The notes below the pieces were generated by a model. That model was given only the letters and a program-made list of their open reading frames with translations. It did no database searches and was not told where the DNA came from. Positions 46,764-57,849 of a stretch of 64,000 bases of DNA are shown piece by piece; the stretch's first letter is position 1, and every line of letters starts with the position of its first letter. The stretch covers positions 362,001 to 426,000 of the forward strand of contig CAUYUJ010020270.1 of assembly GCA_963575745.1 (NCBI GenBank), read 5' to 3'. Origin of the DNA: Prorocentrum cordatum (lineage: Eukaryota > Sar > Dinophyceae > Prorocentrales > Prorocentraceae). The translations under genes and the position numbers were made by a program.

Positions 46764-47536
46764 TGACCAGACCCAGCACAGCGTCTTGGAAACGACAAGG
46801 CCGCTAATATTTTGTTCCGTCGTCAGTTAGCATGCTGTTTCCGGTTCTGGCGCCGTTGTTGTGTCCGGTGCCGACGCCGTTTCGTTTGTTTCGGATCCCG
46901 GCACCGGTTTCAATATTGAAGCACGTTTGTGTTCGTTTCGGCGAGCCTTTGTTTCTCTGTCTTCATTATCAAGATCATTGTTGGGTGAAGCGGTACTAAA
47001 CGGCCCTGCCGTTTTCAATAACTGGTACGGTCCAGCCCGGTCCAGACCCACCGATCTGGCCCCAGATGACAGGACCTCGCGGCGCCACGGGCATGCTGTG
47101 TGGGCGGCTCCCGCCAACCATGGTGGCAAGAGGGACGCCCACGCCCCACGCTGCACGAGGCCCTCTAGGGGCGCGCCCCCGGATCGGTGGACGATGATGA
47201 CGCATTCGGGGAAATCAAACAGGCGACCAATTTCCAGACTTCTCCCAGGGCGCATTCTGACCAGGAATTCGAGGCGCCTCTAGCCATAGCAACGCGGGCC
47301 TTCCAGGAGGCCCAACAAGTCGGCAACGAGGAAAGAGCGGCGACATCGGCAACTCTTCCTCCTCCCGGGAAACCCGACGTGATGGGACGATTGCAGCATC
47401 GCGGGTAATCACGACCGGATCCCTGGACCCCCCCCGAGCCAGATCGAGCTGGGATGGCCCCAGGGCCCCAGCGCAGAAAAACGGCAGCGCCAGGATCTCA
47501 GGGTCTGAAGCACCATAGCCTGGGCTGGCGCAGCTG
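46764..47536. other. No recognised gene
   Basis: Mixed-complexity sequence. Open frames of up to about 140 codons on both strands lack recognisable domains. Confidence 0.4.
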
Positions 47537-47626
47537 GAGGAGGAGGGGGAGGAGGACGAGAAGGAGGAGGAGGAGGAGGAGGAGGAGGAGGAGGGGGAGG
47601 AAGATGAGGAGGGAGAAGAGGAGGGC
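47537..47626. repeat. (GGA)n tract running into the gap
   Basis: GGA triplets with a few changes, ending at the run of N. Confidence 0.9.
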
Positions 47627-47726
47627 NNNNNNNNNNNNNNNNNNNNNNNNNNNNNNNNNNNNNNNNNNNNNNNNNNNNNNNNNNNNNNNNNNNNNNNNNN
47701 NNNNNNNNNNNNNNNNNNNNNNNNNN
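47627..47726. other. Assembly gap of 100 N
   Basis: Exactly 100 N between a GGA tract and a CAT tract, so the real distance and repeat lengths are unknown. Confidence 0.99.
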
Positions 47727-47831
47727 CATCATCAACAACATCATCATCAGCACCAGCACCAGCATCATCAGCAGCAGCATCAACATCAGCATCATCATCA
47801 TAATCGTCGTCATCATCATCATCAGCATCAG

Positions 47832-47871
<40 letters not shown>

Positions 47872-48240
47872 GTCCTCATCATCATCATCAGCATCACCAG
47901 CATCATCATCAGCATCAGCAGCATCATCCGCAGCAGCATCATCAGGAACATCTTCGTAACAGCATCATCATCATCATCAGCAGCATCATCAGCAGCATCA
48001 TCATCGTCACCATCAGCATCCGCATCATCATCAGCACCAGTTGCAGCATCATCATTAGCATGAGCATCAGAATCATGATCATCATCATCAGCAGCATCAT
48101 CAGCAGCATCATCAGCACCACCACCATCATCAGCACCATCATCAGCATCATCAGCAGCAGCATCAGCATCATCTGCTGCTGTTGCAGCAACTGCTGCTGC
48201 TCCTCCTCCTCCTCCTCATCATCCTCATCATCATCATCAG

Positions 48241-48303
<63 letters not shown>

Positions 48304-48345
48304 TATCATTATCATCATCATCACCATTATGCGCATCATCATCAT
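47727..48345. repeat. (CAT/CAG)n trinucleotide tract
   Basis: CATCATCAG-type repeats, opposite in strand to the GAT tracts of the array. Confidence 0.95.
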
Positions 48346-48602
48346 CCTCTTCCTCCGCCTCATCCTCCTCCTCCCCCTCCTCCTCCTCCTTCTCATCCTT
48401 CTCCTCGTCCTCATCCTTCTCCTCCTCCTTCTCCTCCTCCTCCTCCTTCTTCTCCTCCTCCTCCTCTTCCTCCTCCTCCTCATCATCATCAGCAGCAGCA
48501 TCATCATCATTCTCTTCCTCATCCTCCTCCTCGGCCTCCTCCTCCCTCCTCCTCCTCCTCCTCCTCCTCCTCCTCCTCCTCCTCCGCCTCCTCCTCCTCC
48601 TT
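48346..48602. repeat. (CTC/CCT)n tract
   Basis: CCTCCTCCT with CTT and CAT variants; a further run lies at 48795-48850. Confidence 0.93.
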
Positions 48603-48795
48603 GCCCCGAGCTGGACGGCGTCCTGCCCCCGCGGCCATGTGCAACGCCTGCACCCTGCGCGACTGGCCGGCCAGCTCCGACTCGGCCTGGGCCGTGACGT
48701 CGGCCCTGGCCTCGCACTCGGGGGCGCGCGCGCGCTGGCGATCCGGCCCGCAGCCGCCTGCTCGTCGGGGGCGCGTCAACCGACCACCTGACTCC
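48603..48795 (-). other. Coding-like GC-rich island between CCT tracts
   Basis: High GC at third positions. The minus strand reads ...CEARADVTAQAESELAGQ then SRRVQALHMAAGAGRRPARG, where ALHMAAGAG recalls an ankyrin helix. The plus strand is also open, so the strand and function are uncertain. Could be an exon of a fragmented minus-strand gene. Confidence 0.25.
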
Positions 48796-48950
48796 TCCCT
48801 GCTCCTCCTCCTCCTCCTCCTCCTCCTCCTCCTCCTCCGCCTCCGCCTCAGCATCATCATCAGCAGCAGCAACATCATCAGGATTATTCACCTCCTCTTC
48901 ATCATCACAATCCATCCACCTACGGTTTTAAAATCCACTGACCCTTACTT

Positions 48951-49070
48951 GGCCCAGGGGCTGTCAAAAGACAGCTTGGGATGAAGAGCCAGCAGCCCAG
49001 AACGGGCTCCAGACCTCTGCGGAGACACGTTACACAAAAGCTCGTCGAATGGGGCCACGAAGGGGGGGGG
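48951..49070. repeat. Diverged relative of segment D
   Basis: Shares a CTGTC(A)nGACAG hairpin and CCAGACCTCTGCGGAG.CACGTT with the hairpin region of segment D (compare 9621-9647). Confidence 0.5.
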
Positions 49071-50090
49071 GGCGCGCGCATCATCCACCGAGGCAAGTGC
49101 GCGGACAAAGGGGGGGGCGGGGGGCAGGGGACGCAATGAAAGAAGAAGAGGGGAGCAACGAAATCCAGGAGATGTCACGGCTCCGGCCATGATATCCTCG
49201 CTCCCCCCCAATCATCGCCCTGCCCTTGGACGCCCCCGACGCATGGGCTACCCCCGATCCCCCCAAGACCTCCCCTCAGGAGGCAATTTCTGGGAGGTCT
49301 TCACAAGCACGACTAACGGCCAAGAAGCCCGATCAAGAGGCCACTCTGCTGAATCAGCCCAGATCGAGCCCAAGATCGAGCAAAATTCGGCAAGATTTTG
49401 CGGCATGAGAAAGATCAAACGAGTCTATGCCGGATTAGCCCGTCTTCCGACCACGGATGCACCAGCGCCGACGCCATACTTGACCCTCCAAGAGTTGCAT
49501 CCTGACCGGCGGCGTCGAAGCGTGGTGGGCCAAAACTTGCGGCACAACACACTACCCCGAGCTTCGACGTTGCGAAAATATGCAACATCGCGGAACTCAC
49601 GATCGGAGCCCTGGACCCCGTCTTTCTGCTGCATTCGTCGAGCCGGATCGGTCTGCACTGGTCCCAAGGCCCAAACTTGGGCCAAAACGCTCCGTGTGGG
49701 AAAAATCAGCGCCTGGATCTCAGCGTATTCGCAAGCTCCAGACCGCACGGGCTTCCCACGCTCGCAACCGGGGCCCCTCGGTCTCCTTCGTCGATCTCTG
49801 CGGGTCCCCAGGTGCCCAGGGACTCGCGTGGGCCCCCTGGGCCATCGAGGGAGAAGAAACTTCCGTGGAGGACCTGCTGGCAGGCTGCACTCTCACAGTC
49901 CTCGTGCTACCGGGAAGGCACGCGAGATGAGTAACGAAGGGGCTTCCGAGGCTACGGCGATGCTGAGCCAAGACAAGGCCCCCCCCACCCAGATGTAGAG
50001 GAACGGCCCGAGAACCAAAGCCCCTTCGGAGACCAGAGTGGGCCTTCTCGCAGCGTCCTGTCGGCGGCGAGCCAGAGGGGGAAGTGAGAA
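49071..50090. other. No recognised gene
   Basis: A 269-codon plus-strand open frame (49189-49998) and shadows on the other strand show no domain, signal peptide or biased composition that I can support as a gene. Confidence 0.4.
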
Positions 50091-50095
50091 GGAGA

Positions 50096-50245
50096 AGGCC
50101 TTCTCAGAAGGCGGCGGGACTTCTCAGAAGCCCTCGCGCCTTCTGAGAAGTTGTCTATGTCTTCGGGGAAGGCTCAGGAAACCTCTCAGAAGGCTGGGGG
50201 TGACTTCCGGGCCTTCTGAGAAGGCCCTGTCCTTCTCACACCCCC
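50096..50245. repeat. Palindromic CTTCTGAGAAG element shared with the array
   Basis: Aligns with 3420-3545: ACTTCTCAGAAGCCCTC, GCCTTCTGAGAAGTT, GGGGAAGGCT and GGCCTTCTGAGAAGGCC occur in the same order and spacing. Confidence 0.75.
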
Positions 50246-50455
50246 GCACCCCGCTCGCCGCCGATCTTGACTGCATCATGGCAGCCCCCCCGGCCCCGCG
50301 TCCCAGTGCTGAGAGAGGCCTCCAGCAGCATCCTCACGAGCTCCTCTGCCCGCCGCGGGCCCTCCTGTGCCGAGGGGGGGAGAGGGGGAGAGATGTGCCG
50401 CGGGGGCCGCTCATCCGAGGGCGCTATGGCGAGGGCGAGGGCAGAGACGACACCC

Positions 50456-50575
50456 ACGAGGAGGAGGAGGAGGAGGAGGAGGAGGAGGAGGAGGAGGAGG
50501 AGGCGAGGGCGGGGACGATGGCAGGGGCGACAACAATGAGGAGGAGGAGAAGGAGGGGGAGGGGGAGGGGGGGAC
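50456..50575. repeat. (GGA)n tract
   Basis: Mostly GAGGAGGAG; a second purine tract follows at 50834-50920. Confidence 0.93.
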
Positions 50576-50920
50576 GGGGGGGCATGCCGCGTGGGGCTGG
50601 AGGGGCGGCTCCGCCGAGGGCGAGAGCAGGGACGAGGAACGAGGGCAAGGGCGACGGCCATGAGGAGGAGCACGAACCCCGTCAACGCAGCAGCTCCTGG
50701 GCGGCGAAGGGCCGCAAGGCCGCCTGTCGCACGCGGGCTCGTGTGGCCTGCACGGTGTAGGCCCTCCTGACGGCCCGACGCTTCCCTTCACATTGCCTGC
50801 GGGCAGCGCTGAAATCAGCAAGCGGCAGCGACGAGTAGGAGGAGGAGGAGGAGGAGAGGAGGAGGAGGAGGAGGAGGAGGAGGAGGAGGCGGAGGAGGAG
50901 GAGAAGGAGGGGGAGGGGTG

Positions 50921-51640
50921 AAGAAACGAGAAGATAAGGTGAAGTGTCAGACAGTGAGAGTGTAGTGGAAGCATGAGGAGGAGGACGACGACGACGAGCA
51001 GGGATCACAGACTCTGTTGAAATGATGCGGAGGCCAAGATGATGAGGAAACCCATGACGGGGCGGAGGACGACGAACCAGAAGTTGGACTGCAATCGGAC
51101 GATAACGAGTCGAGCTAAGGGAATGGGCGCCAACAGAACGAAGGGGACGAGTTGAAAGCTGAAGGGGGGCAAGCAGGAAGAGGAGGACAAGACGAGTGGA
51201 TGAGCAGGGTGGAGACGGCGACTACGACAGCGAGCAGGAACAAAACAAGGAACTGGAGGGAACGAGGGAACCAAGGAGGAATAGGCAGGCGGAGCAGGAC
51301 AGCCACGAGCAGAAGAGAAAAGGAGAGGTGAGGCTGAGTGATGCGATCGGCCCCCAAAAGGGCAAGCCACCCGTCCCATCGCCTCCTGGTCCCCTGAGGG
51401 TGGTCCTGCAGCACAGCCTCACCCCGACCCTTGCCACAGCGGCGCCCGCTCCGCCAGTCAATACCTCCCCCCTCGCTCTCCTGCCATCGAGCTGCACCTC
51501 CTCCTTGTGTGCCTCCCAATACTCATCGGTTTCCTCCGCCTCTTCATAATCAGCATGTCCAGCATCATCGTTGCCATCATCAGCATCACTGCCACTGCCA
51601 CCGCCAGCGTCGTCGCCCACTACCACAGCGGCAACAGCAA
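50921..51640. other. No recognised gene
   Basis: Moderate complexity, purine-rich at left. No supportable coding region. Confidence 0.4.
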
Positions 51641-51732
51641 CCATTCCAACAGCAGCAACAACAACACAAACAGCAACAATAACAACAACACCAACGACAT
51701 CATCAGCGACAACGCTGAAAACAACAACAACG

Positions 51733-51776
<44 letters not shown>

Positions 51777-51777
51777 C
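51641..51777. repeat. (AAC)n tract
   Basis: Imperfect then pure AAC triplets. Confidence 0.95.
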
Positions 51778-52139
51778 ATTTTACCCGAACGCGTGGTGTT
51801 CTCCCCAGTGCCAGGGTTTTCATACGACACCAGGCAATACCCCCACTTCGTGGGGGGGCATTACAAGCTCTACCAAATATCCAAACGACTCTTCGCGACC
51901 ACCCAAACCCAGCTTCCCGCCCTATGACGTTGGGACACTTCACTTCGTGGCGTGCGGACGACCGTGGCTACTACACTGGCGGGGGCAAGGGTTTTTGGAG
52001 ATTTCGGCGTGCGCGCGCGAAGAAAAAACGAATGTGTCCCGCATGGTATTATTTGACAGGGATGATGGCCCTGGCAGGTGCGCAACCGTTGTCGCAGAAG
52101 TTCGAAAAAGTTGCTCGCAAAAGCCCGTTTGACAGAAAT

Positions 52140-52400
52140 GTTTAAAAAGTGTTGGGTTTCCTACGAATCCGCAAGAGCGCGCGGGATGAGATTTTGACAT
52201 TTTTTTGTTGAAAAACCATTGGTTTTTTGATGTTTTTATGTTAAAATCGCTCCGAACACTAAGCTTTTGGAAGGATTTCGTCTTGCGCGCGCGAATGTCC
52301 ACTTTACCTTATTTTTTGCAAGGGATTCTTGAAATTTGATTATATTAGAACAAGAAATGTCATTTTATAGTGTTTTTTGCAAGGGAAAGCGGGGGGGAAC
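52140..52400. other. AT-rich island
   Basis: Markedly AT-rich for this window, with T runs and the direct repeat TTTTTTGCAAGGGA at about 52313 and 52371. No ORF. Confidence 0.6.
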
Positions 52401-52536
52401 AAAACAACCGGATCTTGATCACATCGAATTACCTGAGGCTTCCTCACGAAAATGATGAAAATGTAGCTGCGGCCTAGGCGGCGCAGGGGGGGCGTGCACC
52501 AGGGGCCCCAACAATAATTATTCTTTAGAATTAATA

Positions 52537-52572
52537 ATGTTCAACAACAACAACACACCAACAACAACCACG

Positions 52573-52608
<36 letters not shown>

Positions 52609-52770
52609 CCAACAACAACACTAACAACAATCACAGCTACATCAACAGCAACAGCAACGCCAACAACAGCAACAGCAGCAACAGCACAAACGGCAACAGT
52701 AACAACAACAGCAACAGCAACACCAACAAAACCGCCAACAACAACACCAACAACACCAACAACAACGATC
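52537..52770. repeat. (AAC/ACA)n tract
   Basis: ACAACAACA with C, G and T variants. Confidence 0.95.
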
Positions 52771-52784
52771 AACGTGGGTGGGCA

Positions 52785-53071
52785 GCGGCATCATCATCAG
52801 CAGCAACATCATCATCATCATCAGCAGCATCATCATCATCAGCATCCTCATCATCATCATCATCAACATCATCATCCTCATCAGTTTACGCATCATCATC
52901 TTCATCCTCTTCAAACGTATCATCATCAGCATCAACCATATCACTATCATCATCGACATTATTAGCATCCTCATTAACATAATCAGCATCGTCGTCGAGG
53001 TCGTCATCGTCTTTACTATCATCGTGGTCGTCGTTTCAGCCATCAGCATCATCATCATCATCGTCATCGTG

Positions 53072-53120
<49 letters not shown>

Positions 53121-53160
53121 CAATCGTCATCGTGATCTTGATAGTGATCACCCCAATCAT
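52785..53160. repeat. (CAT)n tract
   Basis: CATCAT with CAG and CCT variants. The 433-codon plus-strand frame that crosses it is a low-complexity artefact. Confidence 0.93.
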
Positions 53161-53845
53161 CTTATCATCGCAACTATTGTCATCATGTGCGTCTTCATCG
53201 CCGCAACCGTTGCCCTCGTCATCATCGTCAACATCATGCTCCTCAACAGCAGTGCAGCATGACTTGCATCAAGCTCAGAATCAGCACACTCGTCAGCATC
53301 TTCAGCGCCATGGTCGTCGCCATCCTTACGATAACAGGGAACATGATCGTACAGTATCCTTCCTCTCCTATCGGAGTAAACGGCGAAAGAGGCCGAGGTC
53401 GAACAGCACGTGGAGGAGGAGGAGAAGACCCCAGGGGAAGGAGGCGGGGCAAGAAACAAGAGGAGGAGGCGTCCTGCCTCTAGGAAGGGGAAAGCGACTC
53501 CTGAGAGCTCTTGGCCTGGAAGAGGGCGGCGGCGTGAAGGGGCTGGCTGCTCATCTTCCTGTTCTTGTATTCCAGGGCGTGCTCGGAGTTCTGGTCCATC
53601 CTTGGGGAGGCGGAGGAGAACCGAGAGGAGAAGGAGAATTGGGGCGAGGAGAAGGATTAACGACAATAGCGACGACGACCATCCTGCGAACATGTACGCC
53701 ACAAAACAGTGTCGAACCTCTCCCGTGCACCCGCCACCTAATCTGTGAACCACCACCGTGTTGGCGGGGCGTCTTTTCATACCGGCCCCTGGGAGAAACA
53801 CAGCGCCGCCATGGTCGTAATGCGAGCGAACACACCCGCGGGAAA
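53161..53845. other. No recognised gene
   Basis: Mixed sequence with a purine-rich part near 53410-53470. No coding region supported. Confidence 0.4.
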
Positions 53846-53849
53846 CCCA

Positions 53850-54720
53850 CAACTTTGATTGAATTGCGAGAAAGACTCCGGCGAGGTGCCGTTCCTCAAG
53901 TTCGGAGACTCTTGGCCAGGGCGTATCGGAATAAGTTGAGAGGAATGATAAACAATAAAAGCAATACAAGTGCCCCTCACCCCTTGGGGGGAGACCTAAG
54001 CCAGGGCTTTTTCTGCAGACGTATCAGACCCAACCGCCCAGATAGATCATCCCTAATGCGAAAACACGGACCTCGGTGAGGCCAAGTCATCATCGTGTGA
54101 TTAGAGTCAGGGGTTCTTCTGTTCTCGATGAAGGAAGTATCGAGCAGGAGCCGTTGTTGTCACAGGTGGGGCGGTGCGAACTTGATCCAAGTGCGAGGAA
54201 GTGTCGGGCGAGAGCGCCGTTCCTCAGTTTCGGGGCCTCTCTGGCCAGAGCGTCCCCGAGTAAAGTGTGAGGAAATGTCGAGCGGGAGCCGTTCTCTTGG
54301 CAGCTGGGCCATGACATTCTTGATTGAATTGCGTGGAGGTCCCGAGCGAGAGCGCCAACTCTCAGTTTCGGGGCCTCTCTGTCCTGGGCGTCCCAGAGTA
54401 AACTGTGAGGGCGTATCGAGCGAGAGAAGTTGTCGTCGCAGCTGGGCCTTCTCCAAGGTTAATGGTTCTCGAAGAAATCTCGAGCGAGAGCGCCGTTCCT
54501 GAGTTTGGGGGCCTCTCTGGCCAAGGCGTATCGGAATACATTGGAAGGAAGTATCGAGCGGGAGCCGTTGCCGTCACACTTAAGCCTTCACCTACTTGGC
54601 TGAAGTGCGAGGACTTCTCGGGCAAGAACGCCGTTCCTGAGTTTTGGGGCCTCTCTGGCCAGGGCGTCTCATAATAACTTTTGAGCCGCTCGCGAGAGGG
54701 AACCGTTGCCGTCGTAGTTC
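53850..54720. repeat. 138-bp satellite (about five monomers)
   Basis: The landmark CGAGCGGGAGCCGTTG recurs at 54141, 54279, 54417, 54555 and 54693 (as CGAGAGGGAACCG), exactly 138 bp apart. Each monomer is a dimer: a second related half carries GTCGGGCGAGAGCGCCGTTC, CAGTTTCGGGGCCTCTCTGG and CCAGGGCGT. A diverged copy lies at about 53850-53960. Confidence 0.88.
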
Positions 54721-54889
54721 AGGCTTGAGCACCGTGGATTTGGAACCAAGCCCGCGCTAGAGCGGGAGCCTCGTTCTCTGAGCAGATATAGCGTGCGTCG
54801 AAGCGAGAGCACCCAGAATCGTTTCCAGAGATCAGCACGTACTATTCCCTAGAAGTGCAATCCCTAGAAGTGCAACATTCGAGGGAGCG

Positions 54890-55185
54890 GGTGAAGAGGA
54901 GGAGGATGAGGGGGGACAGGAGGAAAACGAGGGGGAGGAGGAGGAGGAGGCGAAGGAGAGAGGGGCTCAAGATGTTTTGCCCGAGCGGGGCAGAAGAGGA
55001 GATGGGCGAGAAAGGGGGGTTAGGATGAGGAGAAGGAGGAAGAGGAAGAGGAGACAGAGGAGGGGGAGGAGGAAGAGGAGGAGGAGGAGGAGAAGGATGA
55101 GGAGGAGGAGGAGGAGGAGGAGGAGGAAGAGGAGACAGAGGAGGAGGAAGAGGAGGAGGAGAAGGAGGAGGCGGCGCGCACGACG
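54890..55185. repeat. (GGA/GAG)n purine tract
   Basis: Long, imperfect purine-only stretch interrupted at 54965-55020. The complementary CCT tract at 55925-56265 lies 0.75 kb away. Confidence 0.92.
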
Positions 55186-55244
55186 TTGCCCGAGGACGGG
55201 GGGAAGAAGGCGGAGGAGGATATGCTGGAGGCGCGACGTGCGAT

Positions 55245-55700
55245 AAGGCCTGGCAGTGGCAGCAGTGGTTGTCAGCAGCGGTGTGCACTGCCAGATAGCG
55301 ACGCGGGAGCAGGACATCATCGGCCACATGGCTGCCGGGGCCATCTTGTGCGAGGAGGCACGCAGTGGCAGCAGGGTGTCTGTCGGTTCGAGAAGATAGG
55401 CAGTGGCAGCAGCGGTGAGCACGTCATCAGCTACAGGTGTCAGTGCGAGGAAGCAGGCAGACTGGGGTCAGCTCGGGCGAGACAGGAGGCAGCGGCAGCT
55501 GATATTGCCAGTGCGACAAAGACTGGGGTCAGCTCGGGCGGGAAAGTAGGCAGTGGGAGCCGATGCTGTCACTGCGTGAAATTGAGCAGTGGCAGCAGGT
55601 ATTGTCCATGCGAGAATGCAGGCAGTGGCAGCAGCGGGTGCCAATGCGAGAAGGCAGGCAAGGGCAGCGGCGGTTGCCGTGGCAGGGGGCACTGGCTTTG
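55245..55700. repeat. 36-bp minisatellite encoding CxC repeats in one frame
   Basis: The landmark GGCAGTGGCAGCAG recurs 36 bp apart (55549, 55585, 55621, 55657). In the plus frame of 55186-55767 each monomer reads 12 residues of the form GSGSSGCQCEKA. The opposite strand is open too, so coding is unproven. Confidence 0.75.
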
Positions 55701-55924
55701 GAGACGGCTGGTGCGCAGAGCTGAGGCGTACGTCTTCAGCTGCAAACTCTTTCCTCTCATCAGCTAATGCGCCGAAATTAACTCTTGCGTGGATTAGGAT
55801 GAAAGGCTCCAGTCGCGGTGCCCTGTCGCCCAGGACTGGCATGGGGGTAGGCAATGCGTCATTCGGATGGCAGCTGTTTTGCTGGCTCCAGCTTCGGCGT
55901 AGAGTGCTAGATCCATGCTAGATT

Positions 55925-56265
55925 ATCCTTCTGCCTCCTCCTCCCCCTCCTCCTCCTCCTCCACCTCTCTCCTCCTCCTCCTCCTTACTCCTCCTCCTCT
56001 TCCTCCTCCTCCCCTCCTCCTCCTCCTCCTCCTCCCCTCCTCCTTTCCTCCTCCTCCTCCTCCTCTCCTCCCCCTCCTCCCCTCCTCCTCCTCCTTCCCT
56101 CCTCCTCCTCCTACTCCTCCTCCCCCTCTTCCTCCTCCTCCTCCTCCTCCTCCTCCTCCTCCTCCTCCAACTCCTCCTCCTCCTCCGCCTCCTCCTGCTC
56201 CTCCTCCTCCTCCTCCTCCTCCTCCTCCTCCTCCTCCTCTCCTCCTCCTCCTCCTCCTCCTCCCG
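55925..56265. repeat. (CCT)n tract
   Basis: Pyrimidine-only on the plus strand; encodes poly-Glu or poly-Arg when read on minus. Confidence 0.95.
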
Positions 56266-56485
56266 TGGCAAGGAAGGCCCCACACCTCCCCGCGCCCAGG
56301 ACGCCTCCAGTGTGGCCGTGCGCCGGCCTGGAGCAGCTCGAGCGCAAGGGTGGGGTTCCCCTCGCGGGCCGCCCACCAGAGCTGCTCGTCCTGCGCGCCC
56401 GCGCGCGCGCGCTCTGGTGGCTCGCCTCCCCCTGCTGCCTCAGCTTGGCCCTGAACCTCGCCCTCCCCGTCCCCCACCAGCCCTG
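56266..56485 (-). CDS. Candidate exon with one ankyrin-like repeat
   Basis: The minus strand reads ...GEPPERARAGAQ then DEQLWWAAREGNPTLALELL QAGARPHWRRPGRGE, which fits the ankyrin pattern (LxxAAxxGNxxxxxxLLxxGAxP). After GRGE a GAG|GTGTGG donor is possible, with the (GGA)n tract as intron. Upstream, CAG|GGCTGG could be the acceptor. It is flanked by CCT tracts on both sides. No Met start is close, so it is read as an internal exon. Ankyrin repeats mediate protein contacts, but nothing more can be said of this gene. Confidence 0.4.
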
Positions 56486-56793
56486 ATCCTCCTCCTCCTC
56501 CTCCTCCTCCTCCTCCTCCTCCTCCTTCGCACGTGGCATCAGGCGGGCACGTTCCTTATCCAAGCCGCTCTAAGGTCCACCGCACCGGTTTCCTCCTCCT
56601 TCCTCCTCCTCCTCCTCCTCCTCCTCCTCCCTCCTCCTCCTCATCATCATCATCCTCATCCTCATCCTCATCCTCATTCTCTTCCTCGTCCTCCCTCCTC
56701 CCTCCTGCCTCCTCCTCCTCCTTCTCCTCCCTCCTCCGCCTCCTCCCTCCTCCCTCCTCCTCCTCCTCACCCTCCTCTTCCTCCTTTCTCCTC

Positions 56794-56827
<34 letters not shown>

Positions 56828-56875
56828 CTCCTCCTCCTCCTCCTCCTCCTCCTCCTCCTCCTCCTCCTACGTACT
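56486..56875. repeat. (CTC)n tracts in two blocks
   Basis: 56486-56525 and 56587-56875, separated by about 60 bp of unique sequence; the second block includes CAT/CCT mixtures. Confidence 0.93.
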
Positions 56876-57040
56876 GCTCCTCCTCATCATCATCCCTCGA
56901 GAACCCTCAAGAAAAGCCGCTGGAAACAACCGGACAAGCTGAAAAGAGCGAGAGGCCACCAGAAGCGTGAGGATCTCCCAGAACCATCCGAAGACTCGCA
57001 GAAACCTATGGAACAGAACAGGAATTCAGCGAAAGGTTTC

Positions 57041-57215
57041 CACGACATCCGACGTTGCGTTGTGCTGCAATATGGTTCCCTATGGTCTGGACCCCTTACC
57101 ACGGACCGGATTCTATCCTGAGCCTCTTTTTGACAGCCCCCTGGGGCCCAGTCAGGGCCCCCAGAGGCTGGAAATTGCCACAACAAACTTTCGTTTGCTC
57201 ATCCGCGACACCAGG
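57041..57215 (-). repeat. Solo half of the spacer foldback family (inverted)
   Basis: Aligns with the reverse complement of 3860-4020. The order ACATCCGACGTTGCG, TCTGGACCCC, ATCCTGAG, TTTTTGACAG, GGGCCCAGTCAGGGCCCCC, GAGGC(T/C)G.AAATTG and ACTTTCG is kept. Confidence 0.65.
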
Positions 57216-57655
57216 AGGTCAGTTGTCAGGCCATAGCTGGGGACGATTCTGGCATCCCCAGAAAACTCAGCGAGGCGCACCTACTGAAAAGCTCCAGAGG
57301 CTGGAAGAACCCCTGGGAAGCTACGAACTCGCCCGTAATTGCCGAACAACCTGAACTTCGAACTGGGGCTGAGCGACGGGAGGATGCCAGGGTCATCGTG
57401 CCAGGGCCTGCAAAGACTGACGACAGCCCCCCTCCCAGGGCTGAGGGGCAACGAGAAAAGGGCACTGGCTCAGAGGGTGCGATATTTCGCCGATAGATCG
57501 GCGATAGACCCGCGGATAGCGAAGCCACACGCTCCTGGACGGAGTGGACCATCAGGTCCCTATCGGCGATGAATGGGCGATTGGGGGTCGATGCACCCAC
57601 GCTGAGACCCATCCTGGCGAGCCCTTGTCGCCTCCTGCGCTCTTTGCACCGGCCG
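57216..57655. other. No recognised gene
   Basis: Unique sequence with short frames only. Confidence 0.4.
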
Positions 57656-57659
57656 GCCG

Positions 57660-57805
57660 ACCTTCACCCTCTTCCTCCTCCTCCTCCTCCTCCTCCTCGT
57701 CCTCCTCCTCCTCCTCCCCTTCCTCCACCTCCTCCTCCTCCTCCTCCCTCCTCCTCCACCTCCTCCTCCTCCTCCTTCTCCTCCTCCGCTTCCTCCTCCG
57801 CTCTG
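57660..57805. repeat. (CCT)n tract
   Basis: CCTCCTCCT with minor changes. Confidence 0.93.
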
Positions 57806-57849
57806 TTCCTTCTTTTTGAAACCCAATAACTCCCATTCGCACCCCGAGA

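Noticed and set aside
47727-48791. Long His/Ser/Leu/Ile-rich open frames
   Set aside because: They are translations of CAT and CTC microsatellites next to an assembly gap.
49189-49998. 269-codon plus-strand frame in unique DNA
   Set aside because: No signal peptide, domain or compositional bias; opposite-strand frames are similarly open.
52778-54079. 433-codon plus-strand frame
   Set aside because: It starts in an Ile/Ser microsatellite read and runs through the CAT tract into sequence with no domain and no spared codon pattern.
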